From NCBI GenBank assembly GCA_947487325.1, contig CANKWG010000066.1:1-10510 (forward strand): DNA of 10,510 nucleotides. Reading direction: 5' to 3'. The translations under genes and the position numbers were made by a program. The first letter of the stretch is position 1, and the number at the start of each line of letters is the position of its first letter. The notes below the pieces were generated by a model. It did no database searches. It saw only the letters and a program-made list of their open reading frames with translations, and had not been told where the DNA came from. Shown one piece after another: positions 1-7,175 of this stretch. This DNA comes from Oxalobacteraceae bacterium. GTDB taxonomy: Bacteria; Pseudomonadota; Gammaproteobacteria; Burkholderiales; Burkholderiaceae_D.

Positions 1-1
1 A

Positions 2-760
2 AAAATACTCAATCTGGTGGCCGCCATTCCCGGTGTCGAGTCAGTGAAAGGCCCGGCAGAGGTGCATACGCATACGCAGACGGAAGGCGCACCACTGTTG
101 AGAGAACGCAGTCCGCTGTGGATTGCGGGTGCGCTAGGCGCGGGTTTTATGACTTGGTACGCGCTGACACGTCGCCAGCCAATGAGCCTGCTGGCCGCCG
201 CGACGGGCCTTGGACTGATTTCGTGCGGTGATGCGGGTGCGCGTTCCGGTGCCGGCAAGCTCAGCACACATAAGTCACTAGGCTACGAGGCCGAGCGCAC
301 GATTGACATTGCCGCGTCACCCGACGTGGTGTTCGATATCTGGAGTCGATATGAAAACTTTCCGCATTTCATGTCGCAGGTCATCGAGGTGCGTGATCTG
401 GGACAGAACCGATCCCATTGGATTGTGCAGGGGCCTCAGGGGCAGGATGTGGAATGGGATTCAGTGTTGACGGTATCAGAGCGTCCGCATCGTCTAGCTT
501 GGCGCAGCGAGCCCAACGCTCTTGTTGACCATGAGGGTGTCGTACTACTGGAACCAGTCGGTGAGGGCACGCGCGCCACGGTGCGATTTTTCTGGCGGCT
601 GCCGACGGGTGCACCGGGCGAATCGTTGATGGTGTTGAGCGTTGCGGATCCAGAGGTCATGCTTCAGGATGATTTGCATCGTATGAAGGAATTCATCGAG
701 CGCGGTTTGCCCACACGCGGCGAAGCGGGCGGAATTAGCGGAGGTAATGTGCTGCATTAA
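2..760 (+). CDS. SRPBCC (cyclase/dehydrase-like) membrane-anchored protein, 5' end outside window
   Basis: The reading frame is open to the left edge. The GTG at 17 is probably not the start, because the codons before and after it (NLVAAIPGVESVKGPAEVH) read like the end of a BON-type domain. The gene therefore very likely begins upstream. After this piece come one or two hydrophobic segments (about 115-230, starting SPLWIAGALGAGF), which look membrane-embedded. From about 285 there is an SRPBCC/polyketide-cyclase fold, with a SPDVVFDIW helix, then ENFPHFM, and a WIVQGPQGQDVEWD strand pair. Members bind hydrophobic ligands, but this subgroup has no settled function. About 252 codons are visible, ending TAA at 758-760. 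The fold assignment is secure. The BON remnant and any stress role are inference. Confidence 0.8.
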   Translation, partial: KILNLVAAIPGVESVKGPAEVHTHTQTEGAPLLRERSPLWIAGALGAGFMTWYALTRRQPMSLLAAATGLGLISCGDAGARSGAGKLSTHKSLGYEAERTIDIAASPDVVFDIWSRYENFPHFMSQVIEVRDLGQNRSHWIVQGPQGQDVEWDSVLTVSERPHRLAWRSEPNALVDHEGVVLLEPVGEGTRATVRFFWRLPTGAPGESLMVLSVADPEVMLQDDLHRMKEFIERGLPTRGEAGGISGGNVLH

Positions 761-792
761 GACGATCTGATGGAACTTAGTCAACAGTCTCT

Positions 793-821
793 GGCTCAAA
801 GTGGAGCCGGATTCTCCGGTT
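793..821 (+). terminator. possible weak stem-loop terminator or attenuator
   Basis: Two mutually exclusive stems are visible in the gap after the SRPBCC gene. One is GGCTC (793-797) with GAGCC (804-808). The other is AGCCGGA (805-811) with TCCGGTT (815-821), with a 3-base loop and one G-U pair. Only a short A/T run follows, so termination would be partial at best. It lies 12-20 bases before the ribosome binding site of the next gene, so it could also affect that gene's translation. This is a structure call from base pairing only. Confidence 0.3.
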
Positions 822-844
822 AAAGTAAACACAGGAGTGCGATG

Positions 845-1177
845 ATGATGCAAGCCAATGAAGTACAGAAGCGTGTCACTCAGATCAAACAGACGATTCA
901 GCAAGCGAGCCAAGCTTGCGATAGTGCGGGTGACAGCGTACCCGGCAATATCAAGAGCAGCATAGAGAAATTGGGTCAGCGGTCCGATCAAGCCGCTAAA
1001 ACATTGCAGCAATCTTCGGATGAAGCTTCGATACGTAAATTTGTCGATGAGTTAGAACAACTGGGTGATCAGGCCAAGACAGCCTGCGATGGCGCTGCCA
1101 ATGTCGATCAGAAGGTCAAGGATGCCGTCAATAAAGCGCATCAGGAACTCGCACAGCTGAAACACCAAGTCCACTAA
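845..1177 (+). CDS. small all-helical hypothetical protein with internal duplication
   Basis: I do not recognise a characterised family. Three ATG codons lie in a row (842, 845, 848). The AGGAG at 833-837 is 4, 7 or 10 bases away respectively, so 845 is the best-spaced start, giving about 110 residues. The protein is rich in Gln, Lys, Ala and Ser, with no membrane segment or signal peptide, and reads as long amphipathic helices. It appears to hold two related halves. The motif QASQACDSA (residues 21-29 counted from 842) recurs as QAKTACDGA (77-85), each followed by a helix rich in Lys and Gln. It has exactly two cysteines, one in each half. It follows the SRPBCC gene by about 80 bases and may be co-transcribed with it. 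The all-helical character recalls phasin-like and other small structural proteins, but no function can be assigned. Confidence 0.75.
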   Translation: MMQANEVQKRVTQIKQTIQQASQACDSAGDSVPGNIKSSIEKLGQRSDQAAKTLQQSSDEASIRKFVDELEQLGDQAKTACDGAANVDQKVKDAVNKAHQELAQLKHQVH

Positions 1178-1283
1178 CGCTCACGTGGTCTTATAGGGAA
1201 GGTTCGTTCGTCGTTCGGTTCTCCCCACGGTTGGTTTGCATTATCATGCGCAAGCTATTAACAAAAACAACCGGGAGACAGGT

Positions 1284-3266
1284 ATGGCGGACGACCACCC
1301 GCTTTTGTGGACACCCAGCGCCGAGCGTGTTGCGAGAAGCCGGCTGACCCACTTTATGCAATGGCTGGGCACTGAGCATGGCTTGTATTTTCCCGATTAT
1401 GAGGCGCTGTGGGAGTGGTCGGTCAATGATCTCGAGCGCTTCTGGTCTCTGGTCTGGATCTACTTTGATATCAAGAGCTCGACACGGTATCAGGAGATTT
1501 TGTCCACCCATGCGATGCCGGGCGCCGAGTGGTTTACCGGTAGCCGACTGAATTTCGCCGAGCAACTGTTCCGCTTTAATACCGAGGGTACCAGCGCGGA
1601 CAAAGTCGCGGTGGTGGCCGAATCCGAAGTGCGCGAGCGTGTGACGCTGAGCTGGCGTCAGGTGCGCGAGCAGATCACGGCGGTGGCGCAGGCCCTGCGA
1701 GGCATGGGTGTGGTACCGGGCGATCGTGTGGTGGCCTATCTGCCCAACACGCCCGAAGCCGCTATCGCTTTCTACGCGTGCGCGAGTATCGGTGCGGTCT
1801 GGTCATCCTGCTCACCCGACATGGGCAGTGCCAGCGTACTGGATCGCTTCCGCCAGATTGATCCCAAGGTCTTGATCGCTGTCGATGGTTATCGTTATGG
1901 CGGCAAGGATTTCAATCGTATGGAAGTGGTTGAGACCATGCGCACCGAGCTTAAGACGCTCGAGCACACGATTCTGTTCCCTTATCTGAATCCGGCATCC
2001 ACGCTGCCCGGTGTCACCACCTGGAATACGCTGCTCGCACATCCCGTCAAAGGCGAGATGCAATTCGAGCAGCTGCCCTTCAATCACCCGCTGTGGATTG
2101 TGTATTCGTCAGGTACCACGGGTATGCCCAAGCCTATCGTGCATGGTCATGGCGGATCGCTGATCGAGACACTGAAAGCGCATGCTTTTCATCTTGATCT
2201 GGGTGAGGATGATCGCTTTTTGTGGTTTTCCACGACCGGCTGGATCATGTGGAATTCTCAGGTTACCGGTTGGATGGTGGGTTCTACCATTTGTCTCTAT
2301 GACGGCAATCCGGGTTATCCCGACATGAACCGCCTGTGGCGTTTTGCGGAAGAGATGCAGCTGACCTTCTTCGGTATTGGTGCGGCTTATTTTTCCAACT
2401 GTATGAAAGCCGGCATTGAGCCGGGCAAGCAATTTAATCTTTCTCATCTGAAGACTGTGGGTGCTACGGGCTCACCGCTTGTTACCGAAGCTTATCAATG
2501 GGTATATCAGCATGTGAAGCAGGACATCATGCTGGCCTCCATTAGTGGCGGCACCGATATCGCTGCTGCCTTTGTGGGTTCTTGCCCGATCTTGCCGCTG
2601 TATGCCGGTGAGATGCAATGCCGCGCACTCGGCGTGGCCGTTCATGCGTTTGATGATCATGGACAGTCCTTGACCGATGCCGTTGGCGAATTGGTGGTGA
2701 CCGAGCCCATGCCATCCATGCCGCTGTATTTCTGGAATGATGCAGGCGACAAGCGCTATCTCGAGAGTTACTTCGAGCATTACCCTGGCTTGTGGCGGCA
2801 TGGCGATTGGATACGTATCACGCCGCGTGGCGGTGCGGTGATCTACGGGCGTTCTGATGCGACCATTAATCGTCATGGCATTCGCATGGGAACAGCAGAA
2901 ATTTATCGGGTAGTTGAAGATCTGCCCGAGGTGCTCGATAGCATGGTTGTGGATCTGGAATATCTCGGCCGCGAATCCTGGATGCCGCTGTTTGTGGTCT
3001 TGCGTGAAGGTGTAGCGTTCGATGAAGCGCTGGATCAGCGCATACGCGAAAAAATCCGCGTCCAACTTTCGGGTCGGCATGTGCCTAATGATATCTATGC
3101 TGTGTCTGAAATTCCGCGCACGCTGACAGGCAAGAAGATGGAGTTGCCGATCAAGAAACTGCTATTGGGTATGCCGCTGGAGAAAGTAGCGAATCCGGAT
3201 GCCATGAGTAATCCCGGATGTCTGCAGTGGTACGCTGAATTTGCGGCGCAGCGCAAGACGGCTTGA
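1284..3266 (+). CDS. aacS: acetoacetyl-CoA synthetase (acetoacetate-CoA ligase)
   Basis: This is an ANL-superfamily adenylating enzyme, 660 residues, close to the usual 650 or so for acetoacetyl-CoA synthetases. It converts acetoacetate, ATP and CoA to acetoacetyl-CoA, AMP and pyrophosphate in the cytoplasm, which lets acetoacetate from PHB or ketone-body breakdown be reused. Visible motifs are the N-terminal HFMQWL...YEALWEWSV region typical of the family, the phosphate-binding loop YSSGTTGMPKP (residues 274-284), SGGTDIAAAFVG, the hinge-region YGRSDATINRHGIRMG, and the C-terminal TLTGKKMELP, whose first lysine (K617) is the expected adenylation lysine. The frame opens earlier at a TTG (1236), but the ATG at 1284 has GGGAG at 1273-1277 with 6-base spacing and starts the family-like sequence. 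The gene stands alone and is convergent with the min operon, 22 bases from the DUF429 stop. No thiolase or hydroxybutyrate dehydrogenase gene lies in the window. Confidence 0.93.
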   Translation: MADDHPLLWTPSAERVARSRLTHFMQWLGTEHGLYFPDYEALWEWSVNDLERFWSLVWIYFDIKSSTRYQEILSTHAMPGAEWFTGSRLNFAEQLFRFNTEGTSADKVAVVAESEVRERVTLSWRQVREQITAVAQALRGMGVVPGDRVVAYLPNTPEAAIAFYACASIGAVWSSCSPDMGSASVLDRFRQIDPKVLIAVDGYRYGGKDFNRMEVVETMRTELKTLEHTILFPYLNPASTLPGVTTWNTLLAHPVKGEMQFEQLPFNHPLWIVYSSGTTGMPKPIVHGHGGSLIETLKAHAFHLDLGEDDRFLWFSTTGWIMWNSQVTGWMVGSTICLYDGNPGYPDMNRLWRFAEEMQLTFFGIGAAYFSNCMKAGIEPGKQFNLSHLKTVGATGSPLVTEAYQWVYQHVKQDIMLASISGGTDIAAAFVGSCPILPLYAGEMQCRALGVAVHAFDDHGQSLTDAVGELVVTEPMPSMPLYFWNDAGDKRYLESYFEHYPGLWRHGDWIRITPRGGAVIYGRSDATINRHGIRMGTAEIYRVVEDLPEVLDSMVVDLEYLGRESWMPLFVVLREGVAFDEALDQRIREKIRVQLSGRHVPNDIYAVSEIPRTLTGKKMELPIKKLLLGMPLEKVANPDAMSNPGCLQWYAEFAAQRKTA

Positions 3267-3288
3267 TCGCGAGATCACCCAAGTACCG

Positions 3289-4122
3289 TCAGGCGCCGAC
3301 GATCCATCCTTCCAGTGCATCATGGGGCGGCAGGCCGTAGTTGTTATCACTGCGCTGCCATCCCCATGCTGCGAGGAGTGCGCATAACACGGCATCGAGC
3401 AAATCACCACTGCCATCATCGAGCAGAGCGCGGCGATGTTTTCCTGCATCCAGCGCGATCCCCTGCGGATAATTTCCTTGCTCAAGCGCTTTGATAATGG
3501 CAAGTCGCGCTGCACGGCGTTCCGGTGTCTGCATCGCACGTGTATCGTTTTTGTACGAAGCACGAGTAATCGCCCGAGCCACCATGCCGGGGTAAGCTTC
3601 CAGCGCAATGCGATCCGGATCGGCCTGGTGCATGAAGGGAATTGACACCCCAGCCTCCAGCAGCATGGGCGCACCCGCATGCAACATATAAGCGACGGGT
3701 GGATTGACCCATTTCATCGACGACGAAGAGCCTGATATTAGGTCGGTGGCGCGATGAATGAATTTGCTGCCGACTGGGCGAGCATCGCATACCGCCTTAA
3801 AGGTGTCACGTAATTCGCTACGGGTGCATGTGGCGATATGCTCAATGAGCGATGCCCAATCGGTGGGCCAGCCGAGCTGTACGATGAGTTCGCGCGGAAA
3901 AGAAAACGGAAAATCGAATCCCGCCAGCCATGGACCGGGTTGCCTTAACCAATCTGAAAAACTATCGAAATCATGCAATGTCGTCAGGCTGCTCAGCGTG
4001 AAGCTGTTATCGACAAGGTGGCCTGAAGCGATCGTGATGCCTTTGCTGCTGCGTGGCGCCGATGTGAAATCGACGCCATGCAGCAATGGGGAAGTGCTTG
4101 ACTTAGCGTGCGGTGCGGGCAT
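3289..4122 (-). CDS. DUF429 family protein (predicted RNase H-like nuclease fold)
   Basis: A 277-residue protein with DUF429 features: an N-terminal strand GVDFTSAP (Asp18), a second acidic strand GFDFPFSFP (Asp70), a central EAYPG motif, and a C-terminal DDGSGDLLDAVLCALLA helix. Repeated acidic residues on strands fit the predicted RNase H-like fold, but no biochemical activity is established for the family, so nuclease activity is inference. The ATG at 4122 overlaps the minE stop region by 20 bases and is in a different frame. There is no good ribosome binding site before it, only GCCGG. Translation may depend on ribosomes finishing minE, or a downstream TTG just before HGVDF may be the start. 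It is the last gene of the minC-minD-minE transcript as far as spacing shows. The family assignment rests on motif order recalled by eye. Confidence 0.8.
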   Translation of the reverse strand: MPAPHAKSSTSPLLHGVDFTSAPRSSKGITIASGHLVDNSFTLSSLTTLHDFDSFSDWLRQPGPWLAGFDFPFSFPRELIVQLGWPTDWASLIEHIATCTRSELRDTFKAVCDARPVGSKFIHRATDLISGSSSSMKWVNPPVAYMLHAGAPMLLEAGVSIPFMHQADPDRIALEAYPGMVARAITRASYKNDTRAMQTPERRAARLAIIKALEQGNYPQGIALDAGKHRRALLDDGSGDLLDAVLCALLAAWGWQRSDNNYGLPPHDALEGWIVGA

Positions 4123-4369
4123 CCGGCAATACGACGTTCACATCCAGTACCTCGAGGTTGCCCTGTCGGTCCAGTGAAATCTTCACGTCTTCCGGATTGA
4201 TATTCACATATTTTGAAATGACGCCGATCAGTTCCCGGTGCAGTGCTGGCAAAAACTCGGGACCACTGTTGAGGTTGTGTTCATGCGCGATGATGATCTG
4301 CAGACGTTCCCTGGCAGAAGTCGCCGAGGATTTTTTTTCGTCTTTGAAAAAGAAGGAGAGTAGCGACAT
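4103..4369 (-). CDS. minE: cell division topological specificity factor MinE
   Basis: MinE binds MinD at the membrane, stimulates its ATPase, and drives the pole-to-pole oscillation that keeps the division inhibitor away from midcell. The protein is 88 residues, normal for the family. It starts MSLLSFFFKDEKK, the amphipathic membrane-binding segment. This is followed by the anti-MinCD stretch RERLQIIIAHEHN (about residues 20-32) and the dimerisation domain with ISKYVNINPEDVKISL and NLEVLDVNVVLP. A GTG six bases earlier (4375) is in frame, but ATG 4369 has GGAGG (4379-4383) at 9-base spacing and matches family N-termini. The GTG is only 3 bases from that site. Two bases separate it from the minD stop, so the genes are almost certainly translationally coupled. 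Confidence 0.95.
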   Translation of the reverse strand: MSLLSFFFKDEKKSSATSARERLQIIIAHEHNLNSGPEFLPALHRELIGVISKYVNINPEDVKISLDRQGNLEVLDVNVVLPDARTAR

Positions 4370-4371
4370 GA

Positions 4372-5187
4372 TCACTTACCTCCAAAAAGACGAGACAAAA
4401 CTCCCGGCTTTTCATAATCCGCGAATCGCAGCGGCCGTTCTTCACCTAGGAAGCGCGCAACGACATCTTTGTAAGCGTCGGAGACTTCGCTACCGGCTAT
4501 ATGGATCGCAGGATTGCCTTGATTAGATGCATGCAGCACGGATTCTGATTCGGGGATGATACCCAGCAGCGGTATGCGCAGAATTTCCTGCACATCTTCG
4601 TACGAGAGCATTTCGCCAGCCTCGACGCGTTTGGGTACGTAGCGCGTGATCAGCAGATGCTCTTTCACCGGCTCATCGCCGGTTTGTGCGCGTCGCGACT
4701 TCGCCTGAATAATGCCAAGAATACGATCCGAATCCCGTACCGAAGAAACTTCAGGATTGGTAACGATGATGGCTTCGTCAGCAAATGTCAGCGCCATGAC
4801 CGCACCGCGTTCGATACCTGCTGGCGAATCGCAGACAATGTATTCAAAACCGGAGGAGCGCAGTTCGTCAAGAATGCGTTCGACGCCATCTTCGGTAAGC
4901 GCGTCTTTGTCGCGTGTCTGTGAGGCGGGCAGAACGAACAGATTGTCGCAGTGCTTGTCCTTGATCAGCGCCTGGGTGAGCGTGGCTTCGCGATTGATGA
5001 CATTAATCATGTCGTAGACCACGCGGCGCTCGCAGCCCATGATCAAGTCCAGATTACGCAGGCCGACATCAAAGTCGATGACGGCGGTCTTGTGTCCGCG
5101 TAATGCGAGGCCGGATGCGAAGCTGGCGCTGGAGGTGGTTTTACCGACGCCTCCCTTACCGGAGGTTACAACGATTATCTTTGTCAC
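4372..5187 (-). CDS. minD: septum site-determining ATPase MinD
   Basis: MinD is a ParA/MinD-type membrane-associated ATPase that recruits MinC to the membrane and is released by MinE. It has 271 residues, full length for the family. The deviant Walker A motif KGGVGKTT (Lys11 and Lys16) is intact. It is followed by IDFDVGLRNLDLIMG with the family Asp38 and Asp40, and by the Walker B-like region YIVCDSPAGIE. It ends in the amphipathic membrane-targeting helix (PGVLSRLFGGK). The start codon is GTG at 5187, with AAAGGAG (GGAG at 5194-5197) 6 bases upstream. The previous gene, minC, ends 40 bases earlier. Confidence 0.97.
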   Translation of the reverse strand: MTKIIVVTSGKGGVGKTTSSASFASGLALRGHKTAVIDFDVGLRNLDLIMGCERRVVYDMINVINREATLTQALIKDKHCDNLFVLPASQTRDKDALTEDGVERILDELRSSGFEYIVCDSPAGIERGAVMALTFADEAIIVTNPEVSSVRDSDRILGIIQAKSRRAQTGDEPVKEHLLITRYVPKRVEAGEMLSYEDVQEILRIPLLGIIPESESVLHASNQGNPAIHIAGSEVSDAYKDVVARFLGEERPLRFADYEKPGVLSRLFGGK

Positions 5188-5227
5188 AAAAAACTCCTTT
5201 GCTGAAGAAGCACCATCAGATAAAAAA

Positions 5228-6019
5228 TCATTTCACTTCAATTGGCGCCATATCGAGGCGTTCATCTCGCAGGCGAATTTGTACGGCCTTGCCGGAAAGA
5301 TCCTTGGGCCAGCCATCATCGAAAGTGCGGTACACGCCAGCGATGGAGACCAGCTCGGCCTCCATGGACAGCGAGAAAATACGGGCTTGTGCGTTGCCAG
5401 CAGCGCCCGCCAGCGCGCGGCCGCGAAGCGGGGCATAGACATGGATACTGCCATCAGCGATGACTTCTGCACCGGCATTGACAGCTGCAGTGAGTATGAG
5501 GTCGCATCCACGGGCATAAATGCGCTGCCCGCCACGCACGGGTGTGTCTACCACCATCATGTTAACGGACTCGGATGTTGCTGCCGTCACGGGCGCCGCT
5601 GTCGTTACAGGCGCTGGCTTGGGTTTCTCTTCTGATACGGGTTCGGATGCAGCGGGCGATGGGGGCGGCGTCAGTTCAAACTGCCGCGATGCATCCACAC
5701 GGTCAATACTCAAGCCATTCGCCCGAATTTCATCTTCAAGATTGGCGGGCACATTGCGAACGGCGACCGGGTTCAACCGATGTGATTTAAACAGCGCGAT
5801 GACCCGCACCCAATCGATCTGTCCGGGGCCTGGCGGCGGCGACACGTGCGCAAAGTCAAGCAGGGTGAATTCGTCTTCGAAGTAGTCGGGCGTTCCGGCG
5901 GTGAGATGCGCTAGCGCTGAAGACAGTTTGTCGTAGTCGGTGTCGCCTATCAGGGCAGCGACAGCGACCACCGTGGATATCTTGATTTCCAGCGGCTTCC
6001 TGGCTTGGTTCTTTGACAT
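5228..6019 (-). CDS. minC: septum site-determining protein MinC
   Basis: MinC is the FtsZ-polymerisation inhibitor that is positioned by MinD. It has 263 residues. The N-terminal FtsZ-acting domain (about residues 8-105) begins KPLEIKISTVVAVAALIG. A flexible linker rich in Pro, Ala and Glu follows (about 110-150, TPPPSPAASEPVSEEKPKPA). The C-terminal beta-helix domain begins near TPVRGGQRIYARGCDLIL and carries the MinD-binding pattern GAEVIADGSIHVYAPLRGRALAG. The start is ATG 6019, with only a weak GGGA-type ribosome binding site about 6 bases upstream. It is the first gene of the min operon, 40 bases before minD. Confidence 0.95.
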   Translation of the reverse strand: MSKNQARKPLEIKISTVVAVAALIGDTDYDKLSSALAHLTAGTPDYFEDEFTLLDFAHVSPPPGPGQIDWVRVIALFKSHRLNPVAVRNVPANLEDEIRANGLSIDRVDASRQFELTPPPSPAASEPVSEEKPKPAPVTTAAPVTAATSESVNMMVVDTPVRGGQRIYARGCDLILTAAVNAGAEVIADGSIHVYAPLRGRALAGAAGNAQARIFSLSMEAELVSIAGVYRTFDDGWPKDLSGKAVQIRLRDERLDMAPIEVK

Positions 6020-6034
6020 ACAGTCCCGGGCTTG

Positions 6035-6093
6035 TAACGGCCGCTCGTCCGGTACCGGATGAGTCGGGGCAAGACCGCGCTTGCCGGCCGTTA
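6035..6093 (-). promoter_or_regulatory. structured minC leader: nested inverted repeats
   Basis: Three nested pairings are visible. The outer arms TAACGGCCG (6035-6043) and CGGCCGTTA (6085-6093) are exact 9-base inverted repeats. Inside them lie a 20-base palindrome (6044-6063, centred on GGTACC, one imperfect pair) and a hairpin with GGCAAG (6068-6073) and CTTGCC (6080-6085) around a 6-base loop. The outer right arm touches the -10 box. Together they could form a cruciform in DNA or a branched structure in the leader RNA. Function is unknown. Confidence 0.5.
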
Positions 6094-6121
6094 TTATACC
6101 TGCGCTCTCATTCTTGTTTGA
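6093..6121 (-). promoter_or_regulatory. candidate minCDE promoter
   Basis: A perfect TATAAT lies on the minus strand (plus-strand ATTATA at 6093-6098), about 75 bases upstream of the minC ATG. At 17 bases further upstream the -35 region (6116-6121) reads TCAAAC, a poor match to TTGACA. The predicted transcript start is near 6086. The strong -10 with weak -35 suggests either an activated or a weak constitutive promoter. No other good promoter was seen between this point and minC. Confidence 0.5.
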
Positions 6122-6413
6122 GTATCCTAAAAACTATCAGCCTCGGCGCATAACACAGGCATTGAGCAAGAAAGCCGGGTCAGCTACGTCCATCCTGCTG
6201 GAGTCAGATTTTTGATGATGTGTGTTTGTGAATTCACAAAGCCACTTCATCGTCGAATGACAAACTGGACCAAGCCGGTCTCGGCAGCGGTCAGCACTCC
6301 CATCGTGTCCTCGCATTGGCGTTTTCGTGCCTTTGCGTTGGGCGTCAGGTGCTCGCTGGCGTGAACTTGGGCACCATGTTTTTCTGATTCGCCTTTGATT
6401 TCAAGGAGCCATA
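6122..6413 (+). other. noncoding region between the divergent minC promoter and phasin
   Basis: Nearly 300 bases separate the minC -10/-35 region from the phasin gene and must hold the phasin promoter. No convincing sigma-70 or sigma-54 pair was found. The only clear structure is the palindrome at 6225-6240, listed separately. No coding potential was recognised on either strand. Confidence 0.6.
6225..6240. promoter_or_regulatory. perfect 16-base palindrome, possible operator
   Basis: TTTGTGAATTCACAAA is an exact palindrome with no spacer. It lies 174 bases upstream of the phasin start and about 110 bases upstream of the predicted minC -35. Its shape fits a binding site for a dimeric repressor such as a TetR- or GntR-type protein. 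The inner TGTGA and TCACA are 2 bases apart, not the 6 needed for CRP. The regulator is unknown. Confidence 0.45.
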
Positions 6414-7031
6414 ATGCATAAAACACAGCAGCACAATCCGGTAGTTGATATGGTCCAGTACCAGCTGGATGCGTCGATACAACTGGCAGATGTCGTATTT
6501 TCTGGTACTGAAAAAATTGATCGGGCAGTGCTGGATGTTACGCATCAGGCGGTTGATAGTCAGCTCAAGCTGGTACGAGCGATGACGAATATGCGTGATC
6601 CGTCGAGAATGGCCGATTTGCAGTCGGCTATTTCCCAGCGACCGGAAAAAGCCATGCACTGCCAACAGCAAATCATGTCGGCGCTGGTCGAAATGCAAAC
6701 TGAGTTCAGTCGGTCTCTGCGTGAATACATCGAACGTATCAGCCACACGGCGGCTGAGCAGGTCGAGTCTGCTCAACATCAGGCTACATCAAGGCAGAGT
6801 CAGTCTGGCGAGGCGATGGCTAACCCGTTTACTGGCATGATGGGTTTGTGGGAACAAGCTTTTCGCGAAGCGAGTCAATTTGCCACAAAAAATATGACAG
6901 CAGCGCGGAGTAACGTGGAAACAGCTGCACATCGTGCGCGTGATGCCGTGTCGCAAACAGTCGAGGATGTGGGCGAGGAAATGGAGCATCCTCATGCCTA
7001 TAAACGAGCGACTACGAGCAAGAAAAAATAA
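6414..7031 (+). CDS. phasin family protein
   Basis: Phasins coat polyhydroxyalkanoate granules and control their size and number. This one has 205 residues. The N-terminal two thirds is a run of amphipathic helices with the family pattern: QYQLDASIQLADVVFSGTEKI, then LDVTHQAVDSQLKLVRAM, and later QQIMSALVEMQTEFSRSLREYI. The C-terminal part has NPFTGMMGLWEQAFREASQFATKNM, the usual second phasin helix, and ends in a Lys-rich tail. There is no signal peptide or membrane segment. The start at ATG 6414 is well supported by AAGGAG (6403-6408) 5 bases upstream. It is a single gene, convergent with the Fnr-like regulator. With acetoacetyl-CoA synthetase nearby it points to PHB storage, although no PHB synthase gene lies in the window. 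Paralogues exist in many Burkholderiales, so some may have other roles. Confidence 0.85.
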   Translation: MHKTQQHNPVVDMVQYQLDASIQLADVVFSGTEKIDRAVLDVTHQAVDSQLKLVRAMTNMRDPSRMADLQSAISQRPEKAMHCQQQIMSALVEMQTEFSRSLREYIERISHTAAEQVESAQHQATSRQSQSGEAMANPFTGMMGLWEQAFREASQFATKNMTAARSNVETAAHRARDAVSQTVEDVGEEMEHPHAYKRATTSKKK

Positions 7032-7048
7032 AGGTCGGCTGAGGGACT

Positions 7049-7081
7049 CGGATGGGTTCTCTCAATGAGCCCATCTGCTTT
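7049..7081 (+). terminator. stem-loop after phasin, likely terminator
   Basis: The stem runs 7049-7059 with 7067-7077, with a 7-base loop and core pairing GATGGG/CCCATC. It contains two wobble pairs and begins 17 bases after the phasin stop. Only CTTT follows, so the U-tract is weak. It is the first of two stem-loops between convergent genes. Confidence 0.5.
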
Positions 7082-7112
7082 GATCTGACTGCAATTTATA
7101 CGGAGAAGACCT

Positions 7113-7151
7113 GAGGTGATTTCTCAGCACACCGTGCCGAGAAATCACTTC
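7113..7151. terminator. strong stem-loop between convergent genes, probable bidirectional terminator
   Basis: GAGGTGATTTCTC (7113-7125) pairs with GAGAAATCACTTC (7139-7151) over 13 positions with one wobble. A single mismatch (7126/7138) follows, then GCAC/GTGC (7127-7130/7134-7137) around an ACC loop. That is 17 pairs over 39 bases. It lies 24 bases beyond the stop of the Fnr-like gene on the minus strand and 81 bases after the phasin stop on the plus strand. Neither side has a long U-tract, so it may instead be a small-RNA or mRNA-end stabiliser. Confidence 0.55.
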
Positions 7152-7175
7152 GTTACTTTGTATCCTCTACCGGAA

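Noticed and set aside
545..1012. 155-codon minus-strand open frame across the SRPBCC and small helical genes
   Set aside because: It overlaps two better-supported plus-strand genes and shows no recognisable domain.
1236..1283. Upstream TTG start for acetoacetyl-CoA synthetase
   Set aside because: ATG 1284 has a well-spaced GGGAG and begins family-like sequence. The extra 16 residues resemble nothing.
2472..3080. Long open frame of 202 codons antisense to acetoacetyl-CoA synthetase
   Set aside because: It lies wholly inside a well-identified gene, and its product resembles no family. It is a shadow of codon bias.
3264..3277. TGATC/GATCA hairpin between acetoacetyl-CoA synthetase and DUF429 as a terminator
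   Set aside because: The stem is five pairs with no U-tract, and it overlaps the stop codon.
6227..6238. CRP site at TGTGAATTCACA
   Set aside because: The half-sites are separated by 2 bases instead of 6.
6320..6385. Sigma-54-like promoters near TTGGCGTTTTCGTGC and TTGGGCACC
   Set aside because: GG-to-GC spacing is one base short in the first. The second lacks the GC element.
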